DNA of 64,000 bases from Pseudomonas sp. JM0905a (GTDB lineage Bacteria; Pseudomonadota; Gammaproteobacteria; Pseudomonadales; Pseudomonadaceae), in assembly GCF_014700075.1 (NCBI RefSeq), contig NZ_JACXBU010000002.1, forward strand, positions 434,001-498,000. Direction: 5' to 3'. Numbering within the stretch: position 1 is the stretch's first letter; each line of letters starts with the position of its first letter. The position numbers and the translations under genes were made by a program. The notes under the pieces were generated by a model. The model did no database searches, had not been told where the DNA came from, and worked only from the letters and a program-made list of their open reading frames with translations. This document shows positions 26,731 to 35,102 of this stretch, piece after piece.

Positions 26731-26750
26731 CGGGCGCCCCGGGGCGCCCG
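26731..26750. other. Perfect 20-bp intercistronic palindrome
   Basis: CGGGCGCCCCGGGGCGCCCG is self-complementary throughout and falls in the 63-bp gap between the DUF1302 and DUF1329 genes. There is no U-tract after it, so in RNA it would be a stable hairpin more likely to protect a 3' end or reduce read-through than to terminate fully. Confidence 0.7.
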
Positions 26751-26767
26751 TATTGTTCTTGTAGGTT

Positions 26768-28801
26768 TTAGAACGAGTACTTGACGCTGACGCCGACGTT
26801 GTCGCGGTCGCGAACCGAGTTGTTCTGGCCGCCGCCGTAGAACTCGGTGTACTGCAGCTCGGCTTCGAGGCTGTTCAGGTAGGTCGCCTTGACGCCGAGG
26901 GTGTACGCCTTGCGACCTTCGATGAAGCTGCCGGTCTGGTAGGAGTTGCCCTCGAAGTCGTCCTTGTAGACGACGTAGGGGGAGATGTTCACGCCGGCGT
27001 AAACGTCGTTCCAGGTACCGGACACCAGCAGGGTGTAGCCATAGGCGTTCTTGTTGATCTGGTCGTCGCGATCGCCACCGGATACGTAGGAGTTGTTGCC
27101 GCGGCCGGAGTAGTAGCGCTTCTGGCCGTTGAACGCGGTGTACTGCAGGTCGCTGCCGCGCAGGTGTTCGGAAGCGAGCTCGGCCACGCCGATCAGGGAG
27201 TCGAAGGACAGCGACGGGCCGAAGTTGTAGATGGTGCCCAGGGAGGTGTTGAAGGCTTCTACGCGTTCGGAGTTGTGAATCGAGTCGCCCAGTTGCACGT
27301 CCTGACCGCCAATGTTGACGGTGCTGCCGGACGCCAGTTGCGGCGCCTGGAGCAACAGGTCGCCCAGCAGGTCGTTGGTGGTGGCGATGCCGATCGGCAG
27401 GTTCGGACGGTAGGCCAGCTCACCGAATACCGAGGCATCGCCCACGGTGGTGTTGAAGCTGAAGCCGTACATGCGGATGTCTTCGGCGTACTCACGACGG
27501 GCGTTGACCTGATTGGCCACGTCGATGGTGGCCAGACCGCCCGCAGCATTCTGCACGTTGGTGGTCACGGTCTGCGCGAACAGATTCTGCACCTGAGGCG
27601 GCAGAGCCGGCAAAGCGGCGAGGAAGGAGTTGCCATCCGGGAAGCCCAGTTGCTGTGCGAATGCCGCGGCTACCTGATTGCGGATGCCAGGGGTCACGGC
27701 ACCGGCGATCTGGGTCAGATTCAGGCCCTCGTAGTCGCCCAGGTCAGCCTGGATTGTCGGTTCCTTGGCGTGGTAGTTGACGAAGTAGAAACCAAATTCG
27801 GTGGAGTTCAGTTCTTCGGCGATGTAGCGCAGGGCCACGCCGAACTGGCCGTCGTTCTTGGCGTTGATGTCCGGACGGATGGAGGCCACTTTGATATTGC
27901 CATTGGCATCGACGGTACGGCCGCCTTGCAGGCCGCCTACGCCCAGGCCGCTGAGCGCGGAATAAGTACCGGCCAGGGGCTGCAGACGCGGTTGAGTCGA
28001 ATAGGCAGTGTTGCCGCCGTCAGCGAACAGGTCGGTCTCGGAGTAGTAGGTGCCCACCGGGTCGATGGCCGATTCTTTCCAGTTCCACTGGTAGAAGGTT
28101 TCCATCGACAGGTTTTCGGTCAGGCCGACGTTGAAGCTCAGGGCTTCCACCGGCACCAGCACTTCTTTCAGTTCGGAGCCCGGCAGCCGGAACTTGGCGG
28201 CATCCACCGGGTTGGTGGTGTTCACGCCACCGCGGTAGAAGATGCCCTCACCCCAGTTGAACACCTGCTTGCCGATACGGCCGGTGACCGGCATGTCGGC
28301 CACGTCCCAGTTGCCATAGAGGTAGGCGTCGAGGATCTGCGCATCACGGCCGGCCTTGTGGCGGGTTTCGTAAGTGAAGCTGTCGTCGTTCGGGAAGTTC
28401 TGGCTCGGCTGGACCGGGTTGTTGTTGTCCAGGTAGTCGTTGCGCTTGTCCATGATCTGGGTGTCATAGAAAGCAGTGCCACGAACGAACATGCCGTAGT
28501 TCTTGTAGGTCGCTTCCAGGTCGGAAGTGATCTTGTAGACCTCGGAGACCAGGCCGGTATCGAAGTTGCGGTTACCGTCGTTGGTGTTGATGTCGTCGTT
28601 GTTCTTGTCGCGACCCTGTACGCGCCACAGCTGGCCGTAGGAAACGGTGGTATCCAGAGAACCGGAAATTTCGTCGTTGGCGAAGCTGAACTCCACTGCC
28701 TGCGCCTGGGCGGCTACTAGCAGGGGCAGGATGCCGGCGAAGGCGAAACCTGCCTTGGCCGGTGCGAAACGCAACATGGGCTTGCGGGACTTGAGCTCCA
28801 T
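26768..28801 (-). CDS. DUF1302 family outer-membrane protein
   Basis: A 677-aa exported protein. The signal peptide (about 1-36) ends PLLVAAQAQA, followed by VEFSFANDEISGSLDTTVSYGQLWRVQGRD, typical of DUF1302. The body is rich in alternating aromatic/polar beta-strands, and the chain ends NVGVSVKYSF with the C-terminal Phe of outer-membrane barrels, so a porin-like barrel is likely. ATG at 28801 follows GGAG 9 nt upstream. The gene is preceded by a consensus sigma-54 promoter (28965-28980) and palindromic sites, and is followed by DUF1329, its usual genomic partner. Function unknown; an outer-membrane channel for hydrophobic compounds is inferred. Confidence 0.9.
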   Translation of the reverse strand: MELKSRKPMLRFAPAKAGFAFAGILPLLVAAQAQAVEFSFANDEISGSLDTTVSYGQLWRVQGRDKNNDDINTNDGNRNFDTGLVSEVYKITSDLEATYKNYGMFVRGTAFYDTQIMDKRNDYLDNNNPVQPSQNFPNDDSFTYETRHKAGRDAQILDAYLYGNWDVADMPVTGRIGKQVFNWGEGIFYRGGVNTTNPVDAAKFRLPGSELKEVLVPVEALSFNVGLTENLSMETFYQWNWKESAIDPVGTYYSETDLFADGGNTAYSTQPRLQPLAGTYSALSGLGVGGLQGGRTVDANGNIKVASIRPDINAKNDGQFGVALRYIAEELNSTEFGFYFVNYHAKEPTIQADLGDYEGLNLTQIAGAVTPGIRNQVAAAFAQQLGFPDGNSFLAALPALPPQVQNLFAQTVTTNVQNAAGGLATIDVANQVNARREYAEDIRMYGFSFNTTVGDASVFGELAYRPNLPIGIATTNDLLGDLLLQAPQLASGSTVNIGGQDVQLGDSIHNSERVEAFNTSLGTIYNFGPSLSFDSLIGVAELASEHLRGSDLQYTAFNGQKRYYSGRGNNSYVSGGDRDDQINKNAYGYTLLVSGTWNDVYAGVNISPYVVYKDDFEGNSYQTGSFIEGRKAYTLGVKATYLNSLEAELQYTEFYGGGQNNSVRDRDNVGVSVKYSF

Positions 28802-28964
28802 CGAGTCTTACTCCGTGGACTGATCACTTTGTTATTGGCAGCCCGTCAGGCGGGCTTGTTTGTCCAGCCGCTTCGCGGCCTTGTCTTGCTTCGGCAGGAA
28901 ATCCCCAGCGCAGAGCACACCCCGCTCGGAACGCACCGAAACAGGGCTGAATCATCAGCGGCTC

Positions 28965-28980
28965 TGCAACCATGGTGCCA
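28965..28980 (-). promoter_or_regulatory. Sigma-54 (RpoN) promoter of the DUF1302-DUF1329 genes
   Basis: Minus strand TGGCACCATGGTTGCA reproduces the TGGCAC-N5-TTGCA consensus, with GG at 28979-28978 and GC at 28967-28966 separated by exactly 10 bp; the preceding base T extends it to YTGGCAC. Predicted start of transcription is near 28954, about 150 nt before the DUF1302 start codon. Sigma-54 promoters need an enhancer-binding activator, and candidate sites lie at 29028-29047 and 29076-29092. Confidence 0.75.
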
Positions 28981-29027
28981 AGTCGTAAATGCGCGTCAGA
29001 AAAATCCCGCAAGACAAGCGACAAATT

Positions 29028-29047
29028 TCAGTCAAACAAGTGACTGA
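29028..29047. promoter_or_regulatory. Palindrome upstream of the sigma-54 promoter (candidate activator site 1)
   Basis: TCAGTCA-AACAAG-TGACTGA, two perfect 7-bp arms around 6 bp. Its centre is about 83 bp upstream of the predicted transcription start, within the normal range of enhancer sites for sigma-54 activators. Confidence 0.55.
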
Positions 29048-29075
29048 TCATCCATTGATCAATTTCAATTTTTCT

Positions 29076-29092
29076 GTCCGATCTTGTCGGAC
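29076..29092. promoter_or_regulatory. Palindrome upstream of the sigma-54 promoter (candidate activator site 2)
   Basis: GTCCGA-TCTTG-TCGGAC, perfect 6-bp arms around 5 bp, centred about 130 bp upstream of the predicted start. Its arms differ from site 1, so it may bind a different protein. The region 28990-29230 is clearly AT-richer than the flanking genes. A 10-bp palindrome ATTGATCAAT (29054-29063) lies between the two sites. Confidence 0.45.
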
Positions 29093-29229
29093 GATCTGGC
29101 TCGATTTGTCACTCAAGATCACACTTGCAGGGCATGTACGCTCATACCAAAAGCTGCCTGGTCAAGCCATTTCTGGCCTTTTCAGACTACTTGCGCATAA
29201 ACGCTCCCTGAATTATTTCCTTGAGTAAC

Positions 29230-29263
29230 AAAAAAGTGTTACCGGAGCTAACCGGTAACACTT
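29230..29263 (-). terminator. Intrinsic terminator of pepN
   Basis: Perfect 12-bp stem AAGTGTTACCGG / CCGGTAACACTT (29234-29245 and 29252-29263), loop AGCTAA, with a run of A at 29230-29235 giving the U-tract on the minus strand. Confidence 0.9.
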
Positions 29264-29288
29264 CATGAAGGGAGGATTTCAGGAGGAT

Positions 29289-29312
29289 GACAGCCCGCTT
29301 TCACGGGCTGTC
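29289..29312 (-). other. Hairpin directly after the pepN stop
   Basis: Stem GACAGCCCG / CGGGCTGTC (29289-29297 and 29304-29312) with a 6-base loop, starting 10 bp after the stop codon. There is no U-tract; it may stabilise the pepN 3' end ahead of the real terminator at 29230-29263. Confidence 0.6.
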
Positions 29313-29321
29313 GGAAGCGAG

Positions 29322-31979
29322 TCAGGCGAGGCTCTTGCTGACCACTTCGAAGACGTCGCTAGACAGCTCGCCGGAGGCAAGGATGCGCTCCAGCTCAGCC
29401 TTCATCAGCTGCTGGCGACTGGCGTCGTACTTGCGCCAGCGCGTGAGCGGCGCCAGCTGGCGGGAGGCGATCTGCGGGTTGAGCGCGTTCAGCGTGATCA
29501 CATGATCGGCAAGGAATCGGTAGCCGGCACCGTCGGCCCGGTGGAAGTTCACCAGGTTCTGGTTGGCGAAGGCGCCGATCAGGGCACGCACCTTGTTCGG
29601 GTTCTTGAGGGTGAAGGCGGGATGCGCCATCAACGCCTGAACACGCTCCAGGCCGCCCGGCAGGCCGCAGCCGGCCTGGACACTGAACCACTGATCCATC
29701 ACCAGCGGATCGTCCTTGAAGTAGTCGGCGAAACGCGCCAACGCATCGGCCTTTTCCTGCTCGAAGCCGGAATTCACCAGCACGGCAAGCGCCGAGAGGC
29801 GTTCGGTCATGTTGTCGCAGCCGTTGAATTGCTCCAGGCAGGCTTCCAGCACCTCGGCCTTGCCGCTCTGCATCAGGTAGGACAGGGCAATGTTCTGCAG
29901 GGTCCGGCGGGCGATATGAGCGGCCTCCGCCACGTAGCCGGTATCACGGGAGAGGGCACGATTGGCCTGGAAACGGGCCAGCAGCGGCTGGAACAGGGCC
30001 TCGCCGATGGACTGGCGAGCAAACTCGCGGGCGGCGTGGATGGCGTCCACATCGGCCACGTCACTGATTTCGGTGAGATAGGCCTCGCTCGGCAGCGAGA
30101 GCATCTCGGCCACCATCGCCTGATCGAGGGATTCGTCTTCCAGCAGGGTGCGGAAAGCCGTGATCAGGCGCGGGTCCAGCACCAGCTTCTCGCCGCGCTG
30201 ATGCTGGCCGATCAGCTCCTGCAGGACCTGCACCGAAAGCTGTTGCCCAGCTTCCCAGCGATTGAAGCCGTCGGAATCGTGCTGCATGAGGAACATCAGC
30301 TGGTCGCGGTCGTAGGGGAAGGCGAGCTTCACCGGCGCCGAGAAGCCGCGCAGCAGCGACGGCAGCGGACGCTCCGCGATATCGACGAAGGTGAAGGTCT
30401 GCTCGGCTTCGGTAACCGACAGCACGCGGTTGCCGCCCTGCGCCTTGGCTTCACCCGCGAGGCGCAGCGGAAGGTCGTTGCCGGCGGCATCCAGCAGGCC
30501 CAGCTCCACGGGAATGACGAAGGGCTGCTTGTCTTTCTGGCCCGGCGTGGCCGGGCAGCTCTGGCGAAAGGTCAGGCTGTAGGTCTTGGCCGCCGGGTCG
30601 AAGCTGTCTTGCACCTGCAGGCGCGGAGTGCCGGACTGGCTGTACCAGCGCTTGAACTGGGCCAGGTCAACGCCATTGGCATCTTCCATGGCCTTGATGA
30701 AGTCGTCGCAGGTCACGGCCTGGCCGTCGTGGCGTTCGAAGTAGAGATCGGTGCCCTTGCGGAAGCCCTCGGCCCCCAGCAGGGTGTGGATCATCCGCAC
30801 CACTTCCGAGCCTTTTTCGTAGACGGTCAGGGTGTAGAAGTTGGAAATCTCGATGAAGGAGTCCGGGCGCACCGGGTGGGCCATGGGACCGGCGTCTTCG
30901 GCGAACTGGTTGGTGCGCAGGAAGGCCACGTCCTCGATGCGCTTGACGGTGCGCGAGTTCATGTCGGCGGAGAACTCGGCATCACGGAATACGGTGAAGC
31001 CCTCCTTCAGCGACAGCTGGAACCAGTCGCGGCAGGTCACGCGGTTGCCGGACCAGTTGTGGAAGTACTCGTGGGCCACCACCGCTTCGACCCGCTGGTG
31101 CGCGGCATCAGTGGCGGTTTCCGCCTTGGCCAGCACGCAGCTGGAGTTGAAGATGTTGAGCCCTTTGTTCTCCATGGCGCCCATGTTGAAGTCGTTCACC
31201 GCGACGATCATGAAGATGTCCAGGTCGTACTCGCGGCCGTAGACCTCCTCGTCCCAGCGCATGGACTTCTTCAGGCTGTCCATGGCGTGCTGGACCTTGT
31301 CGATGTTTTCCGGCTCGACGTAGATGCGCAGCGCCACTTCACGCTGGGTCATGGTGGTGAAGCTGTCTTCCACGCACCAGAGATCGCCCGCCACCAGGGC
31401 GAACAGGTAGGCGGGTTTCTTGAAGGGGTCTTCCCAGGTCGCCCAGTGTCGGCCGCCCTCCTCCGCCCCGCTGGCCACCGGGTTGCCGTTGGACAGCAGT
31501 ACCGGGTAGCGATGCTGTTCCGCGCTGACGGTGGTGGTGAACTTGCTCATCACGTCCGGGCGGTCGAGGTAATAGGTGATCTTGCGGAAACCTTCGGCCT
31601 CGCACTGGGTGCAGAACATCTTGCCGGACTTGTACAGGCCTTCCAGCGCGGTGTTGGTTTCCGGGTGGATGCGTACGGTGCTGTCGAGGGTGAAACTGGC
31701 GGCCACCGGTTGCAGTGTCAGGTGGCTGTCTTCCAGCTGGTAATCGGCAGCGCCCAGCTCGCGATCATCCATGGACAGGGACAGCAGCTCCAGTTGCTGG
31801 CCGTCGAGCACCAGCGGCGGCAGGCCTTCGCCCCGTTCGGGGTTGCGGCGCATCACCAACTGGGCGTGGACCAGGGTGTGGTCCTCGTACAGCTCGAAGG
31901 TCAGGTTGGTCTCGTCGATCAGGTACTCGGGGGCCTGATAATCCTTGAGGTAGATGACTTTCGGTTGCTCGGTGCGCAT
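29322..31979 (-). CDS. pepN: Aminopeptidase N
   Basis: Cytoplasmic zinc metallopeptidase of the M1 family that removes N-terminal residues from peptides (885 aa, the expected length). Catalytic motifs are the exopeptidase motif GAMENKG (about 267-273) and the zinc motif HEYFHNW (303-307) with the second Glu ligand downstream. The open frame extends to 32816, but that upstream part overlaps the DUF2797 gene in another frame. MRTEQPKVIYLKDYQAPEYL at 31979 is the family start and has AGAGAC upstream. Monocistronic, ending in a strong terminator. Confidence 0.97.
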   Translation of the reverse strand: MRTEQPKVIYLKDYQAPEYLIDETNLTFELYEDHTLVHAQLVMRRNPERGEGLPPLVLDGQQLELLSLSMDDRELGAADYQLEDSHLTLQPVAASFTLDSTVRIHPETNTALEGLYKSGKMFCTQCEAEGFRKITYYLDRPDVMSKFTTTVSAEQHRYPVLLSNGNPVASGAEEGGRHWATWEDPFKKPAYLFALVAGDLWCVEDSFTTMTQREVALRIYVEPENIDKVQHAMDSLKKSMRWDEEVYGREYDLDIFMIVAVNDFNMGAMENKGLNIFNSSCVLAKAETATDAAHQRVEAVVAHEYFHNWSGNRVTCRDWFQLSLKEGFTVFRDAEFSADMNSRTVKRIEDVAFLRTNQFAEDAGPMAHPVRPDSFIEISNFYTLTVYEKGSEVVRMIHTLLGAEGFRKGTDLYFERHDGQAVTCDDFIKAMEDANGVDLAQFKRWYSQSGTPRLQVQDSFDPAAKTYSLTFRQSCPATPGQKDKQPFVIPVELGLLDAAGNDLPLRLAGEAKAQGGNRVLSVTEAEQTFTFVDIAERPLPSLLRGFSAPVKLAFPYDRDQLMFLMQHDSDGFNRWEAGQQLSVQVLQELIGQHQRGEKLVLDPRLITAFRTLLEDESLDQAMVAEMLSLPSEAYLTEISDVADVDAIHAAREFARQSIGEALFQPLLARFQANRALSRDTGYVAEAAHIARRTLQNIALSYLMQSGKAEVLEACLEQFNGCDNMTERLSALAVLVNSGFEQEKADALARFADYFKDDPLVMDQWFSVQAGCGLPGGLERVQALMAHPAFTLKNPNKVRALIGAFANQNLVNFHRADGAGYRFLADHVITLNALNPQIASRQLAPLTRWRKYDASRQQLMKAELERILASGELSSDVFEVVSKSLA

Positions 31980-32134
31980 GGTCGTCTCTTTGAATGCGAG
32001 GCGGCCCCGAAACCCTGGGCCGCTCTGGATGAATGGGTCAAGGTCGGAGTATGGCCTATTACCCCACCGACCTGATGACAAGGGCCCGCACGAAAAATCG
32101 TCGAGCGAAGGCAGCGTCCGCCCTGGACCCGGAG

Positions 32135-32965
32135 CTATGCGGCGCTGATGGCCAACTGGTAGGCCGTGAACTTGCGCAGGTTGATCACGCCGGTGTCGAG
32201 GATCAGGTACTGGCCCTTGATACCCCGCAGCGTACCCTCCACCACCGGCGTCTTGTCCAGATCGAAGCTGACGACCTTGGTCGGATAGGCATCGACCGGA
32301 TAGCTGATCTCGATGGGCTGCACATCGCTGACCGGCTGGATGGCCTGCAGGCCGAAGCGGTCCTGGAGTGCACGGATGCCTTCGGCGCAATGGTCGAACA
32401 GCTCGTCGCGAATGCTCTGGAGGTCCAGCGGCGGCGCTTCGCCCTTGAGCATGGCGCGCCAATTGGTGCGGTCGGCCACCTGGCTGCGCAGCAGGTCTTC
32501 GACGAAGCCGGACTGCTGGCGGGTGGCCACGCGCATGATCGGCAGGGCCTGGCTGGCCCCCTGGTCGATCCAGCGGGTCGGCACCTGGCTGGCACGGGTA
32601 ATGCCCACCTTCACGCCCGAGGAGTTGGCCAGATAGACCACGTGGTCGGTCATGCAGAAGCGCTCGCCCCACTCCGGCTCGCGGCACGTGCCCTCGTCGT
32701 AGTGGCACTTCTCCGGGCTGACGATGCAGCTGTCGCACTGCGCCAGCTTGGTGAAGCAGGGGTAGCAGTAACCCTGGCTGAAGCTCTTCTTGGTCTTGCG
32801 CCCGCAGTGGATGCAATGGATGGCGCCGAGGAACTCGAGGCGCAGCTGCTTGCCGATCAGCGGGTTCGCCGCAATATCCGCCTCGCCGAGGCGGAAGCCG
32901 TACTGCACGGGTGATTCAAGGCGCACCGACATCTTGCTGAGTGCGCCACGTCCTAGTTCCAGCAT
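32135..32965 (-). CDS. DUF2797 protein with zinc-ribbon and GIY-YIG-like regions
   Basis: A 276-aa protein of unknown function. N-terminal third: CIHC...CYPC...CDSC...C...C, a Cys-rich segment (about 50-95) that should bind zinc. Middle: DHVVYLANSSGVKVGITR followed by RWIDQGA, which resembles the GIY-YIG/T5orf172 pattern (Y...KIGxT...R), so a nucleic-acid role is possible but unproven. The C-terminal part is beta-rich with repeated PVVEGTLRGIKGQYLILDTGV. The open frame reaches 33709, but ATG at 32965 overlaps the yeaC stop (TGATG), giving coupled translation and the proper length. Confidence 0.85.
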   Translation of the reverse strand: MLELGRGALSKMSVRLESPVQYGFRLGEADIAANPLIGKQLRLEFLGAIHCIHCGRKTKKSFSQGYCYPCFTKLAQCDSCIVSPEKCHYDEGTCREPEWGERFCMTDHVVYLANSSGVKVGITRASQVPTRWIDQGASQALPIMRVATRQQSGFVEDLLRSQVADRTNWRAMLKGEAPPLDLQSIRDELFDHCAEGIRALQDRFGLQAIQPVSDVQPIEISYPVDAYPTKVVSFDLDKTPVVEGTLRGIKGQYLILDTGVINLRKFTAYQLAISAA

Positions 32966-33225
32966 CAGTGAACCGAATTCGACTTGAACAGGATATTGGG
33001 GATGGTTTCGGACTTGGAGCTGCACTCCTGAGGGCCCATGTAGCCAGTGCGCTCTTCCTCGGGCAGATTCTTCAGCTCCCAGGCGATCACCGCCTGCAGC
33101 GACAGCTCCTTCTGCTCCTGGGTCAGCTTGCGGCCGTCCGGCCACTTGCCGATTTCCACGGCCAGCTTGAGGCTTTCGTAGACATCCTGGGTGATGTTGC
33201 TGATCAGATGGGCAAAAGACGACAT
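32965..33225 (-). CDS. YeaC family (DUF1315) protein
   Basis: An 86-aa cytoplasmic protein of unknown function: MSSFAHLISNITQDVYESLKLAVEIGKWPDG, then LTQEQKELSLQAVIAWE and LPEEERTGYMGP, the features of the YeaC/DUF1315 family. It is followed without a gap by DUF2797 (stop and start share one base), a pairing that suggests joint function. Its start is 39 bp downstream of the rhomboid gene's stop on the same strand, so it may be the fourth gene of the nadK operon. Confidence 0.88.
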   Translation of the reverse strand: MSSFAHLISNITQDVYESLKLAVEIGKWPDGRKLTQEQKELSLQAVIAWELKNLPEEERTGYMGPQECSSKSETIPNILFKSNSVH

Positions 33226-33264
33226 GGGCGATTCGGGTCCTGGGAGTGGGACGGAGCGCGCATT

Positions 33265-34131
33265 CTACCGGCGCAGGCGTGCCAATGCACCGCCAAGCAG
33301 CCCGGTGGCGCAGCCGGCGACCAGGCCACCGACATGGGCACCGTTGGCAATGGCGCCAAAGCCCAGGGCGGTGATCAGGCCGGACAGGCAGATCAGCAGC
33401 CAGACCAGCATCATTGCCATCACACCCGGCGGCAACCGGTAGGCCGGGCACGGCGCCAGGCGCTGGAACACCCAGCAATGGCCGAGCAGGCCGTAGAGCA
33501 CGCCGGACAATCCGCCGAACAGGGTCGCGCCGCTGCTGAAGTACTGGGCGAAGTCCGATACCAGGCTGAAGCCCAGGGTCAGCACCAGCAGCATGAGGCC
33601 GCCCTGGCGTGACTCGATGCGCCGGCCCAGTTCCCAGAACCACATGCCGTTCATCGCCAGGTGAAGGATGCCGAAGTGGATCAGCATCGGCGAAACCAGG
33701 CGCCACCACTGTCCCGCTTCCAGGCCCTCGGCCAGCGGCGAGAAGTAGACGTAATCGCCCTCGATCTGGAAGTCCTGGAAGCTCAGCCAGCGAATGACCG
33801 AGAAGTTGTCCCCCAGATTGGTGAGCGCAGCGACCACCAGGGTGACCAGCAGCACCAGGCTGGTGATGCGGCTGTGCATGAGCTGCGCTAGGAATCCGAC
33901 ACGCTCGGGTGCCTTCGGTGCCTCCACTTGCAGCTGGAAATGCGGATCGCCATCGGGGAAGCGCGCATAGAGTCCGCGCACCTGCTCCGCGAGCTGGTCC
34001 CCGGGCACCCAGAGCACCTGTTCGCCGGATTCCTCGCTGACGCGGTAAGGCACGTCCAGGCGCTGCAGCAGGGCTATGAAACCGGAAAGGTCCACCGTCA
34101 GGGGCAACCGCAATACTTCCACCGCACTCAT
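33265..34131 (-). CDS. Rhomboid family intramembrane serine protease
   Basis: A 288-aa inner-membrane protease that cuts within TM segments of its substrates. A cytoplasmic N-terminal domain (about 1-85) precedes six TM helices. Catalytic dyad: Ser209 in GGLSGVLYG and His266 in GAHVGGLVAG; oxyanion and structural residues are HFGILHLAMNGMWFWELG (His152, Asn161). This is the GlpG-like bacterial layout. Its start overlaps the metallophosphatase stop by 4 nt (34128-34131), so it belongs to the nadK operon. Confidence 0.93.
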   Translation of the reverse strand: MSAVEVLRLPLTVDLSGFIALLQRLDVPYRVSEESGEQVLWVPGDQLAEQVRGLYARFPDGDPHFQLQVEAPKAPERVGFLAQLMHSRITSLVLLVTLVVAALTNLGDNFSVIRWLSFQDFQIEGDYVYFSPLAEGLEAGQWWRLVSPMLIHFGILHLAMNGMWFWELGRRIESRQGGLMLLVLTLGFSLVSDFAQYFSSGATLFGGLSGVLYGLLGHCWVFQRLAPCPAYRLPPGVMAMMLVWLLICLSGLITALGFGAIANGAHVGGLVAGCATGLLGGALARLRR

Positions 34132-35102
34132 TGGGGCACCTCGGGACGCTCCACTTCCACCCAGACGAACTTGTCCGGATCCAGCCGGCTTTCCTGGTCG
34201 AGCCGATAGGCCACCAGCTTGCCGTACATCACTGCGCTGTAGTCCAGACAGGCCAGATTGCCGCGAATGGGCGCCGGGCGGCCACGCCGCCAGTAGTGGC
34301 CGACGAACAGCATGGGTTCCTGCGGCCCGTAACTGAGCAGACGCGACTTGTGCGCCTTGGACAGGGGCTGGCTGGCAACCTGATCCGGTAGGGCGTCGGG
34401 CTGGAACACCACGTCGCCGTAGGTTTGCGGGTCCTCCGCCCAGAACTTGGTGCGGAACACCGAACGGGTGAAGCCGTCGCTGCCGGTGAGGGTCATGCCG
34501 CCGGGCAGCGGCAGGTCGGTGCCGCGCAGCAGGCGATCGAACACGCGGCCGGCGAAGCTGGAAGAGTCGGTGGCGGCCTTGACGAAGGCTTCGTTGATCC
34601 GCCCGTCCGGATGCATGTCCCGCAGGGCGGCGATCATCGCGCTGTCCCAGCAGGCATGGACCATGCGGAATCGGCCGCCATCGAGGAACAGCGGCAATTC
34701 GTAGAACCAGCCGAGGAAATCCCGCCAGTCCGCCGGGTGGCCTTCGAACTGCTCCAGGGTTTCCTTGATCAGCCGGGTATGGCGCGGCGTGTGCTCACGG
34801 ACGAAATGCCGGCCGCTGCCCGGCGGTGCCGGCGTGCTCCAGGCCAGGGCGTTGTACTCATGGTTGCCCATGATGCACAGGGCCTGTCCGGCCTCCACCA
34901 TGGCGTGAACCATGTGCAACGCCTCGCGGATGCGGGGGCCGCGGTCGATGATGTCGCCGAGGAACAGCGCCATCCGCTGCGGGTGCCGCCAGACGTCGCC
35001 CTGCTTGCGATACCCCAAGCGGTCAAGCAGACGCTCCAGGGTATGGGCGCAACCGTGGACGTCGCCGATCAGGTCATAGCCACGGGCGGGATCGAGGCTC
35101 AT
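34128..35102 (-). CDS. PPP-type metallophosphoesterase
   Basis: A 324-aa cytoplasmic phosphatase or nucleotide hydrolase of the PPP/ApaH-like group. Metal-binding motifs in order are DLIGDVHGCAHTLERLL (GDxHG), LGDIIDRGP (GDxxDRG) and GNHEYNAL (GNHE), with His ligands downstream (MVHACWD, FVGHYWRRG). Substrate not evident. The long open frame to 35804 is read-through opposite nadK in another frame; ATG at 35102 overlaps the nadK stop (TGATG). Coupling to NAD kinase hints at dinucleotide metabolism, but this is inference. Confidence 0.88.
   Translation of the reverse strand: MSLDPARGYDLIGDVHGCAHTLERLLDRLGYRKQGDVWRHPQRMALFLGDIIDRGPRIREALHMVHAMVEAGQALCIMGNHEYNALAWSTPAPPGSGRHFVREHTPRHTRLIKETLEQFEGHPADWRDFLGWFYELPLFLDGGRFRMVHACWDSAMIAALRDMHPDGRINEAFVKAATDSSSFAGRVFDRLLRGTDLPLPGGMTLTGSDGFTRSVFRTKFWAEDPQTYGDVVFQPDALPDQVASQPLSKAHKSRLLSYGPQEPMLFVGHYWRRGRPAPIRGNLACLDYSAVMYGKLVAYRLDQESRLDPDKFVWVEVERPEVPQ

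Noticed and set aside
29265-32075. 936-codon open frame antisense to pepN
   Set aside because: Same artefact as antisense to gdhB; pepN on the opposite strand has all catalytic motifs.
31980-32816. In-frame N-terminal extension of PepN by about 280 residues
   Set aside because: It overlaps the DUF2797 gene in another frame, is Pro/Arg/Gly-rich, and the conserved PepN start is at 31979.
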